DNA of 64,000 nucleotides from Denitratimonas yunnanensis (SeqCode) (GCA_026410415.1 JAPMLR010000002.1:270526-334525), one strand, 5' to 3'. Numbered from the stretch's first letter, positions 25,173 to 33,927 are shown. Numbers and translations: made by a program. The notes: generated from the sequence alone by a model not told the origin.

Positions 25173-27314
25173 ATGTTCCGTCCGTTGTCCCTTGCGTGGC
25201 TGCCCGCGGGGCTGCTGCTGTTGTCTGCGTGTGCCCCGGTGAGCGAGAAAAAAGCCCAACCTGATGCAGCTGCCGCGGCTGTCGAAGATCCCTACCTGTG
25301 GCTGGAGGATGTGTCCGGTGACGAAGCGCTGGCCTGGGTGCGCGCCCAGAACGCCGAGAGCAAGAAGGCGATCGACTTGGCGCCGGGTTTCACCGCACTG
25401 GAGAATGACCTGCTCGCGATCCTGGATTCGGACGAGAAGATCCCGTTCGTCTACAAGCAGGGCGAGTACTTCTACAACTTCTGGACCGACAAGCAGAATC
25501 GGCGCGGCATCTGGCGCCGGACCACGCTGGACGAGTACCGCAAGCCCAGCCCGGCATGGGAAACCCTGATCGACGTCGACGCGCTCAACGCCGCCGAAAA
25601 CGAGAATTGGGTGTGGCACGGCGCCAACTGCCTGCGCCCGACGCAAAAGGGCGCACCGTATGTACGCTGCCTGGTGAGCCTGTCGCGTGGCGGTGCCGAT
25701 GCCGATGTGACGCGGGAATTCGATCTGGAGCGGAAGTCCTGGATCGAGGGCGGTTTCTTCCGACCGGAAGCCAAGGGTTCGTTGAGCTGGATCGACGAGA
25801 ACACCGTGTACGTGGCCACCGACTTCGGCGAAGGCTCGATGACCAGCTCCGGCTACGCGCGCGTGGTGAAGGAGTGGAAGCGCGGTACCCCGATGACCGA
25901 GGCGAAAGTGGTCTACGAGGGACTGGAGACCGACATGGCCGTGGGGGCCTATCACGACGACACGCCGGGCTTCGAGCGCGACTTCGTGTATCGCGCGTTG
26001 GCTTTCTACAACAACGAGCTCTTTCTGCGCCGCAGCGACGAGTTGGTCAAGATCGACGCGCCCAACAGTGCGGAAAAAGGGGTTCGCCGCGAATGGTTGA
26101 CGCTGGAGTTGCGCGAGCCGTGGACGGTTGGTGGCAAGAGCTACCCGCAGGGTGCGCTGCTTGCGGCCAAGCTGGACGATTACCTGGCCGGCAAGCGCGA
26201 GTTCTCGGTGGTGTTCCAGCCTGACGAGCACAGCTCGCTGGCCGGTTTCGGCGCCACCAAGGATTACTACTTCATCAACGTGCTGGAAGATGTGAAGAAC
26301 CGCATCTATATGGTCGAGCCGGGTGCAGGGATTTGGACGCGGACGCCGCTGCCACACCTGCCTGCATTCGGTACCGTCAGCATCGGCGCCGTGGATGATG
26401 AAGCATCCAACGACTTCTTCATGACCGTGTCCGATTACCTCACGCCGACATCGCTCTATCTGGGCAGCATCGGCGGCGGCGAACCCGACCTGCTCAAGCA
26501 ATTGCCGGCGTTCTTCGATGCGAGCAGTTTCGCCATCAGCCAGAACTTCGCGACGAGCAAGGACGGTACCAAGGTGCCGTACTTCATGGTTGCCAGGAAG
26601 GATCTGGCCTTGAATGGCAAGAATCCGACCTTGCTCTACGGATACGGTGGCTTCGAGATTTCGATGACGCCGGGATATGGCGCGGCGGTCGGGCGCGGAT
26701 GGCTGGGTGATGGTGGTGTCTACGTCGTCGCCAATATCCGTGGCGGTGGCGAGTACGGCCCGCGCTGGCATCAGGCCGCGCTGAAGCAGAACCGCAATCG
26801 CGCCTACGAGGATTTTGCTGCAGTGGCGCAGGATCTGATCGCTCGCAAGATCACCTCGCCGGCGCATCTGGGCATCCAGGGCGGAAGCAACGGCGGCTTG
26901 TTGATGGGCAACATGACGGTCATGTATCCGGAGCTGTTCGGCGCGGTGGTGTGTCAGGTGCCGTTGCTCGACATGAAGCGCTACAACAAGCTGCTCGCCG
27001 GCGCGTCGTGGATGGCCGAATACGGCGATCCGGACACCGATGATTGGACCTTTCTGCAGAACTACTCGCCGTACCACAACGTCAAGGCAGACGTGAAATA
27101 CCCGCCGGTGTTGTTCACCACCTCCACGCGCGATGACCGCGTGCATCCGGGCCATGCGCGCAAGATGTTCGCGCTGATGAAGGAGCAGGGACACGATGTG
27201 AGCTACTACGAAAACATCGAAGGTGGCCACGGCGGAGCGGCGGACAACCGCCAGCGCGCCCACATGCAGGCGTTGGCGTACACGTTCCTCAAGCAGCGCC
27301 TGTTCAAGAACTGA
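25173..27314 (+). CDS. Prolyl oligopeptidase family (S9A) lipoprotein
   Basis: A 713-residue serine peptidase with lipoprotein signal MFRPLSLAWLPAGLLLLSAC (Cys20) and a TGGAG ribosome site about eight bases before the ATG. The N-terminal EDPYLWLEDVSGDEALAWV is the S9A entry motif; a propeller follows. The catalytic domain holds Ser in GGSNGGLLMG (about 570), Asp in TRDDRVHPGHA (about 655) and His in EGGHGG (about 690). It cleaves short proline-containing or related peptides. It ends before a strong hairpin terminator. Confidence 0.94.
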   Translation: MFRPLSLAWLPAGLLLLSACAPVSEKKAQPDAAAAAVEDPYLWLEDVSGDEALAWVRAQNAESKKAIDLAPGFTALENDLLAILDSDEKIPFVYKQGEYFYNFWTDKQNRRGIWRRTTLDEYRKPSPAWETLIDVDALNAAENENWVWHGANCLRPTQKGAPYVRCLVSLSRGGADADVTREFDLERKSWIEGGFFRPEAKGSLSWIDENTVYVATDFGEGSMTSSGYARVVKEWKRGTPMTEAKVVYEGLETDMAVGAYHDDTPGFERDFVYRALAFYNNELFLRRSDELVKIDAPNSAEKGVRREWLTLELREPWTVGGKSYPQGALLAAKLDDYLAGKREFSVVFQPDEHSSLAGFGATKDYYFINVLEDVKNRIYMVEPGAGIWTRTPLPHLPAFGTVSIGAVDDEASNDFFMTVSDYLTPTSLYLGSIGGGEPDLLKQLPAFFDASSFAISQNFATSKDGTKVPYFMVARKDLALNGKNPTLLYGYGGFEISMTPGYGAAVGRGWLGDGGVYVVANIRGGGEYGPRWHQAALKQNRNRAYEDFAAVAQDLIARKITSPAHLGIQGGSNGGLLMGNMTVMYPELFGAVVCQVPLLDMKRYNKLLAGASWMAEYGDPDTDDWTFLQNYSPYHNVKADVKYPPVLFTTSTRDDRVHPGHARKMFALMKEQGHDVSYYENIEGGHGGAADNRQRAHMQALAYTFLKQRLFKN

Positions 27315-27367
27315 CACTGCCGCCGCGCTCCCGCTCCCGGGGCGCGGGTGATTCACGCGACGCCATG

Positions 27368-27400
27368 ACGAGCCCGCCGTGTCATGCACGGCGGGCTCGT
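27368..27400 (+). terminator. Intrinsic-type terminator after the S9A peptidase
   Basis: A perfect 14-bp stem, ACGAGCCCGCCGTG / CACGGCGGGCTCGT, with loop TCATG, followed by TGCTGTT. It separates the peptidase genes from the export operon that starts at 27587. Confidence 0.78.
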
Positions 27401-27586
27401 TGCTGTTCGGCCGGGTGCAAACTCACCTCAACGCCGATGCAACGATGCAGTGGCTGCCACGGGCGAGAGCCGACGATTCGGGCCGGGGGCTATCGATCCC
27501 GGGCCTGGGCGTGGTGACGGGGAGCCCTTCGTGTGTCTGCGATCGGTGTGCGTCACACTTCTCGTCGGTTCCTGTCTGGATAGTCC

Positions 27587-28819
27587 ATGAACGCTTCTGC
27601 CGAACTCCTCAAAGAACTGCGCATCGAGCGCAACGCGCCGCCACCTCCCTCGTCCTCGCGGCCGAAATGGTGGGTTCTGGTTCCTGTCGTCGCTGCCGTG
27701 GCCGCCGCTGCATTCTGGTTCGGTGCCGGCCGAACCTCGGCTGTCGAAGTGCAGACCGCCCCGGTGGTGGCCATGACCAACACCACTGCGAGCGCCTCGG
27801 TGTTGGATGCCAGCGGCTATGTGGTGGCACGGCGCATGGCCACGGTATCCGCCAAGGTCACCGGGCGGGTGCTGGAGGTGTTGATCGAGGAGGGAATGCG
27901 GGTTGAGGAAGGGCAGGTCATGGCGCGGTTGGACCCCGTGGATGCCGATGCCCAGTTCACACTTGCCGGCGCGCAGCTCGCTGCTGCCCGCAGCCAGATG
28001 GACTCCCTGATGGCGCAGGTTCGACAGGCCGAGGCCGAGGCCACCCGCATGGCGGCGCTGATCGAGCGCAAGTTGGTGTCCACGTCGCAATACGACGCCG
28101 CCGTGGCGCAGCGGGATACGCTCCGTGCCCAGTACGTGACCGCGCAGCGCAATGCCAAGGTGGCGGCGGATTCGCTCGAAATCGCGCGCAACGGCGTTGA
28201 CAACACCATCGTTCGCGCACCGTTCGCCGGTGTCGTGATCGCCAAGGCCGCACAGCCTGGGGAAATCGTCTCGCCACTGGCCACCGGTGGCTACACCCGT
28301 ACCGGCATCGGGACGATCGTGGACATGGGTTCGCTCGAAGTGGAAGTGGATGTGGGCGAGTCGTACATCGGGCGGGTACAGCCCGGCATGCCGGTGGAGG
28401 CGGTGTTGAATGCGTATCCGGATTGGAAAATCCCGGCCGAAGTGATTGCGATCATCCCGGCCGCGGACCGCGGCAAGGCCACGGTCAAGGTGCGCGTGGC
28501 GTTGCACGACAGGGATTCACGCATCGTGCCGGAGATGGGCGTACGCGTGAGCTTTCTGGATGCAGGGCGCGTCGAGGAACCGGAGCAGCAGTCGCCGCGC
28601 GGCGTGCGCGTGCCGAAACGCGCCATCGTGCAGCGCGATGGCCGCAGCCAGGTGTTCATCGTGCAGGATGGCAAGGTCGCGTTGCGTGACGTCGAGGTCG
28701 GCAGCGCATTGGGTGATGGGCGCCAAGTGCTTTCCGGTATCGCCGCAGGGCAGATCGTGGTGCTGGATGCTCCTGCCGAGCTGAAGGATGGCGACGCGGT
28801 TCGCATCGCATTGCCGTAA
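27587..28819 (+). CDS. Periplasmic adaptor (membrane fusion) subunit of a MacAB-like exporter
   Basis: HlyD/RND-type adaptor of 410 residues. It has a short cytoplasmic N-terminus, one membrane helix (WWVLVPVVAAVAAAAFWFG, about 28-46), a lipoyl-like half (VSAKVTGRVLEVLIEEGMRVEEGQVMARLD, about 85-115), an alpha-hairpin (118-200), the second lipoyl half (IVRAPFAGVVIAKAAQPGEIV), beta-barrel and membrane-proximal domains. It heads an operon with an ATPase and two permeases, as in MacA or DevB systems. No TolC gene is adjacent. The exported substrate is unknown. Confidence 0.9.
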   Translation: MNASAELLKELRIERNAPPPPSSSRPKWWVLVPVVAAVAAAAFWFGAGRTSAVEVQTAPVVAMTNTTASASVLDASGYVVARRMATVSAKVTGRVLEVLIEEGMRVEEGQVMARLDPVDADAQFTLAGAQLAAARSQMDSLMAQVRQAEAEATRMAALIERKLVSTSQYDAAVAQRDTLRAQYVTAQRNAKVAADSLEIARNGVDNTIVRAPFAGVVIAKAAQPGEIVSPLATGGYTRTGIGTIVDMGSLEVEVDVGESYIGRVQPGMPVEAVLNAYPDWKIPAEVIAIIPAADRGKATVKVRVALHDRDSRIVPEMGVRVSFLDAGRVEEPEQQSPRGVRVPKRAIVQRDGRSQVFIVQDGKVALRDVEVGSALGDGRQVLSGIAAGQIVVLDAPAELKDGDAVRIALP

Positions 28820-28920
28820 GTCGAGGTTGCGTCTCCCGGCGTGGTTGTGGAGTGCGCATGATTCCAGATGCCCGGACCACACCGCATCAGATTTTTTCGT
28901 CATCAACCAAGGATCCTTCC

Positions 28921-29613
28921 ATGTCAGCATTGGTCAGCCTCCGCAATCTCACCAAGACGTACCAGCGCGGCCCCGAAAAAGTGGCGGTGCTGCAAGGCGT
29001 GAATCTGGATATCCAGCAGGGCGACTTCGTCGCGTTGATGGGGCCGTCCGGTTCCGGCAAGACCACGCTGCTCAATCTCATCGGCGGGCTCGACAATCCG
29101 AGCAGCGGTGAAATCGACATCGAAGGCGAGCGCATCGACCGAATGGGCGGCGGGCAACTGGCGGCCTGGCGCAGTCGGCATGTCGGTTTCGTGTTCCAGT
29201 TCTACAACCTGATGCCCACGCTCAGTGCGCAGAAGAATGTCGAGCTTCCACTGCTGTTGACCCAGCTGTCGTCGAAGGATCGTGCGCGGCGCGCGCAGAT
29301 CGCATTGACGCTGGTCGGTCTGGCAGATCGTCGCAGCCACAAGCCCAACGAGCTTTCCGGTGGACAGCAGCAGCGCGTCGCGATTGCGCGCGCCATCGTT
29401 TCGGATCCCACCTTCCTGATTTGCGACGAACCGACCGGCGATCTGGATCGCCAGTCGGCCGAGGAAGTCCTGGGGCTGTTGCAGCTGCTCAATCGCGAGC
29501 ACGGCAAGACCATCATCATGGTCACGCATGACCCGAAAGCCGCCGAATATGCCAGCCACACCATCCATCTGGACAAGGGCGAGCTGGTCGACACGCCTGC
29601 AGTCGCGCATTGA
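28921..29613 (+). CDS. ABC exporter ATPase, MacB/LolD type
   Basis: A 230-residue nucleotide-binding subunit starting [14 protein letters not shown]; the longer frame adds 23 unconserved codons. It has Walker [10 protein letters not shown] (about 42), Q-loop [14 protein letters not shown], signature [15 protein letters not shown], Walker [13 protein letters not shown] and the switch His in VTHDP. The [12 protein letters not shown] and DEPTGDLD wording is typical of the MacB/LolD/FtsE subgroup, which powers mechanotransmission rather than membrane translocation. It energises the two permeases downstream. Confidence 0.93.
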   Translation: MSALVSLRNLTKTYQRGPEKVAVLQGVNLDIQQGDFVALMGPSGSGKTTLLNLIGGLDNPSSGEIDIEGERIDRMGGGQLAAWRSRHVGFVFQFYNLMPTLSAQKNVELPLLLTQLSSKDRARRAQIALTLVGLADRRSHKPNELSGGQQQRVAIARAIVSDPTFLICDEPTGDLDRQSAEEVLGLLQLLNREHGKTIIMVTHDPKAAEYASHTIHLDKGELVDTPAVAH

Positions 29614-29625
29614 GCGGAGGTCACG

Positions 29626-29703
29626 ATGAGCATCCGATTCAACACATGTATTCGACCGCTGAACGTTTCGAAGGATCGCGTCGGCCAGGGATGTGCGCCA
29701 TGA
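29626..29703 (+). CDS. Mini-ORF 1 of a coupled chain (25 codons)
   Basis: Starts 13 bases after the ATPase stop with a good ribosome site (GCGGAGG, then six bases, then ATG) and encodes a 25-residue peptide beginning [16 protein letters not shown]. Its TGA (29701-29703) overlaps the ATG of the next mini-ORF in an ATGA. The peptide has no recognised family. It may be the old N-terminus or leader of the permease, cut off by the downstream duplication, or a true coupling device. Confidence 0.45.
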   Translation: MSIRFNTCIRPLNVSKDRVGQGCAP

Positions 29704-29774
29704 AAAAACGACAGGACAGGTGTTTTTCACAGCGGAGCTGCCCGAAGGGTGGCGCACAGGGAGGTGCGCCATGA
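29700..29774 (+). CDS. Mini-ORF 2 of the coupled chain (24 codons)
   Basis: Opens at the ATG created by the first 71-bp copy and encodes a basic, Cys-containing 24-residue peptide ([18 protein letters not shown] and six more residues, Gly/Ala-rich). The stop TGA overlaps the ATG of mini-ORF 3 at 29771-29774. It is in a different frame from mini-ORF 1 and from the permease. Product stability or function is unknown; the feature may matter only as a translational relay. Confidence 0.4.
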   Translation: MKKRQDRCFSQRSCPKGGAQGGAP

Positions 29775-29845
29775 AAAAACGACAGGACAGGTGTTTTTCA
29801 CAGCGGAGCTGCCCGAAGGGTGGCGCACAGGGAGGTGCGCCATGA
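29771..29845 (+). CDS. Mini-ORF 3 of the coupled chain, identical peptide to mini-ORF 2
   Basis: Encoded by the second 71-bp copy and identical in sequence to mini-ORF 2. Its TGA (29843-29845) overlaps the permease ATG (29842-29844). Ribosomes ending here can re-start on the permease, helped by the GGGAGG site at 29831-29835. Confidence 0.4.
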   Translation: MKKRQDRCFSQRSCPKGGAQGGAP

Positions 29846-31002
29846 AATACCTCCATCTCATCTGGGCGCAACTGTTCCGCAGTCGCACCCGCACCGCACT
29901 GACGCTGCTTTCGGTGATCACCGCCTTCATGCTGTTCGGTTTGCTCGATTCGGTGCGCGTGGCATTCAACTCGGGAGGCAGTGTGGATGGCGCAAACCGA
30001 CTGGTCGTGGCCTCGCGGCTGTCGATCACCCAAACCCTGCCGATCCGGCTCCTGCAGCAGATCGAAGGTGTGCCGGGGGTACGCCAGGCGACCTATGCGA
30101 TGTGGTTCGGCGGCATCTATCAGGACATGCGCAACTTCTTCCCGAATTTCTCGGTGGCGCCGAACTACTTCGAGGTCTACACCGAGTACGAAGCGCCGAG
30201 CGATCAGGTGGAGGCGTTCAAGAACACCCGGACCGCCGCGGCGGTGGGCGAAGCATTGGCGCTCAAGCATGGCTGGAAGATCGGCGACACCATCCCGATG
30301 CAGGCAACGATCTTTCCGCGCGACGGCAGCAACGATTGGCCGCTGCAGCTCACCACGATCTTCAAAGCCAAGGATCGTGCGAGGGCCGGTGAAGAGAATC
30401 AGCTCGTGATGAACTGGTCGTACTTCGATGAAGCCAACGACTACATCAAGAACCAGGTGAGCTGGTTCACCGTGGTGCTGGATGACCCGGCGCAAGCCTC
30501 GCAGGTGGCCCAAGCCATCGACGCGTTGTCGGCCAACTCCGACCACGAGACCAAGAGCCAGACCGAATCGGCCTTCCAGCAGGCGTTCGCCAAGCAATTC
30601 GCCGACATCGGCTTGATCGTCACCGCGATCATGGGCGCGGTGTTTTTCACGCTTGTTCTGCTGACCGGCAACACGATGGCGCAAGCGGTGCGTGAACGCG
30701 TTCCCGAACTCGCGACACTCAAGACATTGGGTTTCACCGATGCGAGCGTGCTGGGATTGGTGCTGGCCGAATCGGTATTGCTGGTGCTGTTGGGCGGTGT
30801 GCTCGGCATCGGCCTGGCGTCGATCATCGTGCCGGCACTGGGCAAGGCGAGCGGCGGCATGATGCCGGCGCAGACGATGCTGGCGCCGCAGACCTGGCTC
30901 GTCGGTTTGGCATTGATGCTGGCCATCGGCCTCGTCGTGGGACTGTTGCCGGCACTGCGAGCGCAGCGGTTGAAGATCGTCGATGCACTGGCCGGTCGAT
31001 GA
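29842..31002 (+). CDS. ABC exporter permease, MacB/FtsX type (first)
   Basis: A 386-residue inner-membrane protein starting MKYLHLIWAQLFRSRTRTALTLLSV. The start is set by GGGAGG at 29831-29835 and by the ATGA overlap with the last mini-ORF. One N-terminal helix is followed by a large periplasmic MacB-like domain (about 45-260) and three C-terminal helices with the FtsX-type motif (RERVPELATLKTLGFTDASVLGLVLAESVLL). It pairs with the second permease downstream to make a heterodimeric transporter driven by the ATPase at 28921. The 71-bp repeat just before it may alter its translation rate relative to its partners. Confidence 0.9.
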   Translation: MKYLHLIWAQLFRSRTRTALTLLSVITAFMLFGLLDSVRVAFNSGGSVDGANRLVVASRLSITQTLPIRLLQQIEGVPGVRQATYAMWFGGIYQDMRNFFPNFSVAPNYFEVYTEYEAPSDQVEAFKNTRTAAAVGEALALKHGWKIGDTIPMQATIFPRDGSNDWPLQLTTIFKAKDRARAGEENQLVMNWSYFDEANDYIKNQVSWFTVVLDDPAQASQVAQAIDALSANSDHETKSQTESAFQQAFAKQFADIGLIVTAIMGAVFFTLVLLTGNTMAQAVRERVPELATLKTLGFTDASVLGLVLAESVLLVLLGGVLGIGLASIIVPALGKASGGMMPAQTMLAPQTWLVGLALMLAIGLVVGLLPALRAQRLKIVDALAGR

Positions 31003-31012
31003 GGAGGCCGAC

Positions 31013-32317
31013 ATGAAGGACTTTCTGAAAAATGTTGCCGTGGTGCTCGTGCTGATCGCCCTGTTGGTGGTCTGGATCCTGTTGCCGTGGCAGGGCGTGC
31101 TGGCGGTGATCGTGCTGCTGGCCCTGTGGTTGAGTCTGACGAAAACCGGTCGCCTCGCACGCGAGGCCACTCGGATCGGCATCGCAAGCCTGCCCCAGCG
31201 GTGGGGGGCGTCCTCGGTCATCATCGTCGGTATCGCAGGCGTGGTCGGGGTGCTGGTGGCGATGCTGGCCATGGGCGAAGGCTTCCAGGCCACGCTGCAG
31301 GCGGCCGGCAACGACGAAACCGCGATCGTGCTGCGTGGTGGTTCGCAGGCGGAGACCAATTCGGTGATCACGCGCAGTCAGGTGCCTCTGCTTTCCGCAC
31401 TGCCCGGTGTGCAGCGTGACAGCGAGGGTCGGCCGTTGTTGTCTGCCGAACTGTCTCAGGTGGTGAATTTGCCGATGCGTTCGGACGGAAGCGACGCCAA
31501 TGTGCAGTTCCGTGGTTTGGGCGAAGGCGCGTGGGAGGTGCGTGAGGGCGTGCGCATCGTCGAGGGACGAAAGCCCGGCACGGGCCTGCGCGAGCTCGCC
31601 GCAGGACGCGGAGCGCAATCGCAATTCCAGGGCTTGGATGTCGGAAGCACGCTGATGCTGGGCAATCAGCAATGGACGGTGGTCGGCACATTCGAAACCG
31701 GCGACGCCTACGAATCCGAGTTGTGGGGTGACGCGCAGACGCTTGCCACGACGTACAACCGAGGTTCCTTCCAGTCGGTGCTGGTACGCACCGGCAAGGA
31801 CGGTTTTGCAACCTTCAAGGCGGCGGTGGAGGAGGATCCCAAGCTCAAGCTGGATGTCCTGACCACGCGTGATTACTTCACCCGCCAGTCCGGCGGGCTC
31901 AAGACGCTGCTGACGGTGCTGGGCACGGTGATCGGCGGCATCATGGCGGTGGGTGCGGTGTTCGGCGCGCTCAACACGATGTACGCGGCCGTGGCTGCCC
32001 GTGCGCGGGAAATCGCCACGATGCGTGCCATCGGCTTTCGTGGCACGCCCGTGGTCACGGCGGTGATGCTGGAAACCATGCTGCTGGCTTTGCTGGGCGG
32101 GCTGCTCGGTGGTCTGATCGCGTGGGTGCTGTTCAACAACTACTCCGTTTCCACGCTGGGCAGCAATTTCAGTCAGGTGGTGTTCCAGTTCCAAGTGACC
32201 CCGGAGTTGCTGTGGAGTGGTTTGAAGTGGGCGATGGGCATCGGATTGATCGGCGGTTTGTTCCCGGCGCTTCGGGCCGCCCGACTGCCGATCACCACCG
32301 CATTGCGGGAGGTGTGA
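31013..32317 (+). CDS. ABC exporter permease, MacB/FtsX type (second)
   Basis: A 434-residue partner permease starting MKDFLKNVAVVLVLIALLVVWILLPW, with GAGGAG just upstream and ten bases after the first permease. It has two N-terminal hydrophobic stretches, a periplasmic domain (about 95-290) and three C-terminal helices with REIATMRAIGFRGTPVVTAVMLETMLLALLGG. Being unlike the first permease in length and N-terminus, it supports a heterodimer rather than a MacB homodimer. It ends the four-gene operon. Confidence 0.9.
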   Translation: MKDFLKNVAVVLVLIALLVVWILLPWQGVLAVIVLLALWLSLTKTGRLAREATRIGIASLPQRWGASSVIIVGIAGVVGVLVAMLAMGEGFQATLQAAGNDETAIVLRGGSQAETNSVITRSQVPLLSALPGVQRDSEGRPLLSAELSQVVNLPMRSDGSDANVQFRGLGEGAWEVREGVRIVEGRKPGTGLRELAAGRGAQSQFQGLDVGSTLMLGNQQWTVVGTFETGDAYESELWGDAQTLATTYNRGSFQSVLVRTGKDGFATFKAAVEEDPKLKLDVLTTRDYFTRQSGGLKTLLTVLGTVIGGIMAVGAVFGALNTMYAAVAARAREIATMRAIGFRGTPVVTAVMLETMLLALLGGLLGGLIAWVLFNNYSVSTLGSNFSQVVFQFQVTPELLWSGLKWAMGIGLIGGLFPALRAARLPITTALREV

Positions 32318-32408
32318 GACGCAGTCATCGTGCTGGAAGGGGCGCGCTGATGGATCTGAACGACTGCCGTGGAGAGTATGCTGGCCCTCCGCCCCGGAGA
32401 TCACGACC

Positions 32409-32768
32409 ATGCGCGCCCTCTCTCTCTCTTTTCTGACCCTGTTCGCCTTCACGGCCGCACTCGCGCAGGACGCCGCGCCCGCCAAGACTGACGCCGACAA
32501 GCCGGCGCCAGCCTCGGCTCCGTTGCCGGAAAAGATCCGGTCTGCCGATGACCCATCGAATGCCCCCACGGTCACGATCAGGAAGCACGACAACGGCGAC
32601 ACCATCGAGGAGTACCGGCAGAACGGCAAGATCTCGATGGTGAAAATCACGCCACCCAACGGCATTCCGTACACCTTGCTGGATACCAACGGTGACGGGT
32701 TGCTTGACCGGCGCGATAGTGATGGGCCGATCGGGCCGGTCTACTACACCCTCTATCGCTGGAACTGA
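32409..32768 (+). CDS. DUF2782 family periplasmic protein
   Basis: A 119-residue protein with signal peptide MRALSLSFLTLFAFTAALA, an acidic/proline linker and the compact domain TVTIRKHDNGDTIEEYRQNG ... LLDTNGDGLLDRRDSD that marks DUF2782. The NGDGLLDRR segment resembles a calcium-binding loop, but the family has no established function. It is transcribed toward the aldolase and ends before the inverted repeat at the aldolase promoter. Confidence 0.82.
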   Translation: MRALSLSFLTLFAFTAALAQDAAPAKTDADKPAPASAPLPEKIRSADDPSNAPTVTIRKHDNGDTIEEYRQNGKISMVKITPPNGIPYTLLDTNGDGLLDRRDSDGPIGPVYYTLYRWN

Positions 32769-32781
32769 TCCGGCTCCCGGA

Positions 32782-32813
32782 CGGCAAGCCGGCTTATAAT
32801 CACCGGCTTGCCG
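32782..32813 (+). promoter_or_regulatory. Inverted repeat enclosing a consensus -10 box upstream of aldolase
   Basis: CGGCAAGCCGG (32782-32792) and CCGGCTTGCCG (32803-32813) are perfect 11-bp arms. The ten bases between contain TATAAT (32795-32800). An operator wrapped around the -10 of the class I aldolase gene is one reading; a terminator for the DUF2782 gene, whose loop happens to be AT-rich, is the other. No good -35 is visible. Confidence 0.5.
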
Positions 32814-32867
32814 CAGCGCGGCCCATCCCACGGCGCAGCATTGCACGCCGTCCCAACGGAGCGTTTC

Positions 32868-33875
32868 ATGAGCATCGAGCAACTGGAAGACATCGCCCAG
32901 GCCATGGTGGCCCCGGGCAAGGGCATCATCGCGATCGACGAGTCCAACACCACGATCAAGAAGCGTTTCGACGCGGTCGGCATCGAATGCACGGAAGAAA
33001 GCCGCCGCGCCTATCGCGAACTGCTGCTGACGACCCCAAAACTGTCGGACTACATCTCCGGCGCGATCCTTTACGACGAAACCCTGCGCCAGTCCACCCG
33101 CACTGGCGTTCCTTTCACCAAGGTGATGGCCGACATGGGCATCCTGCCCGGCATCAAGGTCGACAAGGGACCGGTACCGCTGGCCGGATTCCCCGGTGAT
33201 GTCGTCACCGAAGGTCTGGATGGTCTGCGTCAGCGCTTGAAGGAATACGCCGATCTGGGCGCGAAATTCGCCAAGTGGCGTGCCGTCATCGCCATCGGCG
33301 AAGAGAATCCTTCGGGCACCTGCATCGAGGCCAACTGCCACGCGCTGGCACGCTACGCCGCGCTGTGTCAGGAAGCGGGCATCGTGCCGATGGTGGAGCC
33401 GGAAGTGCTGATGGACGGCAACCACGACATCGACGTGTGCTACGAAGTCACCGAAGCCACGTTGCGCTCGCTGTTCGCCGCGCTGTACGAGCACAACGTC
33501 GTCATCGAAGGCACCATCCTCAAGGCCAGCATGGTCATCGCCGGCAAGGATTGCCCCGAGCAGGCCGGCGTGGAAGAAGTGGCCGATGCCACCCTGCGTT
33601 GCTTGAAGGCCACCGTGCCGGCGCTGCTGCCGGGCATCGTGTTCCTTTCCGGTGGACAGAGCGATGAACACGCCACCGCGCACCTCAATGCCATGAACCA
33701 GCTCGGCGCCAAGCCGTGGCCGTTGAGCTTCTCCTATGGTCGCGCGATGCAGCAGGCCGCGTTGTCGTTGTGGTCCAAGGACACCGCCGGCAACTTCGCC
33801 AAGGCGCAGGACACCGTCTACGCGCGTGCCCGGGACAACGGCCTGGCCGCGCTCGGGCAGTGGAAGAAGGGCTGA
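32868..33875 (+). CDS. Fructose-bisphosphate aldolase, class I
   Basis: Cleaves fructose 1,6-bisphosphate to dihydroxyacetone phosphate and glyceraldehyde 3-phosphate by a Schiff base, without metal. From MSIEQLEDIAQ it has 335 residues, close to the usual size for the animal/plant-like class I enzyme. Visible motifs are GKGIIAIDES (about 18), KFAKWRAVI (about 135) and the Schiff-base lysine in EGTILKASMV (about 220). FLSGGQSDEHAT contributes to phosphate binding. In-frame upstream codons are excluded by the family's N-terminus. An intrinsic-type hairpin follows. Confidence 0.95.
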   Translation: MSIEQLEDIAQAMVAPGKGIIAIDESNTTIKKRFDAVGIECTEESRRAYRELLLTTPKLSDYISGAILYDETLRQSTRTGVPFTKVMADMGILPGIKVDKGPVPLAGFPGDVVTEGLDGLRQRLKEYADLGAKFAKWRAVIAIGEENPSGTCIEANCHALARYAALCQEAGIVPMVEPEVLMDGNHDIDVCYEVTEATLRSLFAALYEHNVVIEGTILKASMVIAGKDCPEQAGVEEVADATLRCLKATVPALLPGIVFLSGGQSDEHATAHLNAMNQLGAKPWPLSFSYGRAMQQAALSLWSKDTAGNFAKAQDTVYARARDNGLAALGQWKKG

Positions 33876-33897
33876 TTTCCTCCTTCCCGTCATGATG

Positions 33898-33927
33898 AAG
33901 AACGCCGGCCACCATGCCGGCGTTCTT
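33898..33927 (+). terminator. Hairpin after aldolase
   Basis: AAGAACGCCGGC / GCCGGCGTTCTT, a perfect 12-bp stem with loop CACCAT, 22 nt after the aldolase stop, followed by CGTTGG. The AT-containing base of the stem gives AAGAA on one side and TTCTT on the other, partly serving as the U-run. Confidence 0.72.

Larger units (their letters stand above)
29693..29847 (+). repeat. Tandem duplication of a 71-bp unit carrying ribosome site and start codon
   Basis: Two identical 71-bp copies (29693-29763 and 29764-29834) are followed by a 13-base third copy start (29835-29847) that merges into the permease gene. Each unit begins GTGCGCCATGAAA and ends with CACAGGGAG, so each junction recreates GGGAGGTGCGCC-ATG, a ribosome site plus start codon. 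Because 71 is 3n+2, the frame shifts at every copy. The unit contains a short stem (CCCGAAGGG). It looks like an interspersed repeat or slippage product. Confidence 0.95.

Noticed and set aside
28924..31371. Very long minus-strand open frame of 815 codons across the export operon
   Set aside because: It is the antisense shadow of high-GC coding DNA: composition is Arg/His/Gln-rich and it overlaps four well-supported genes.
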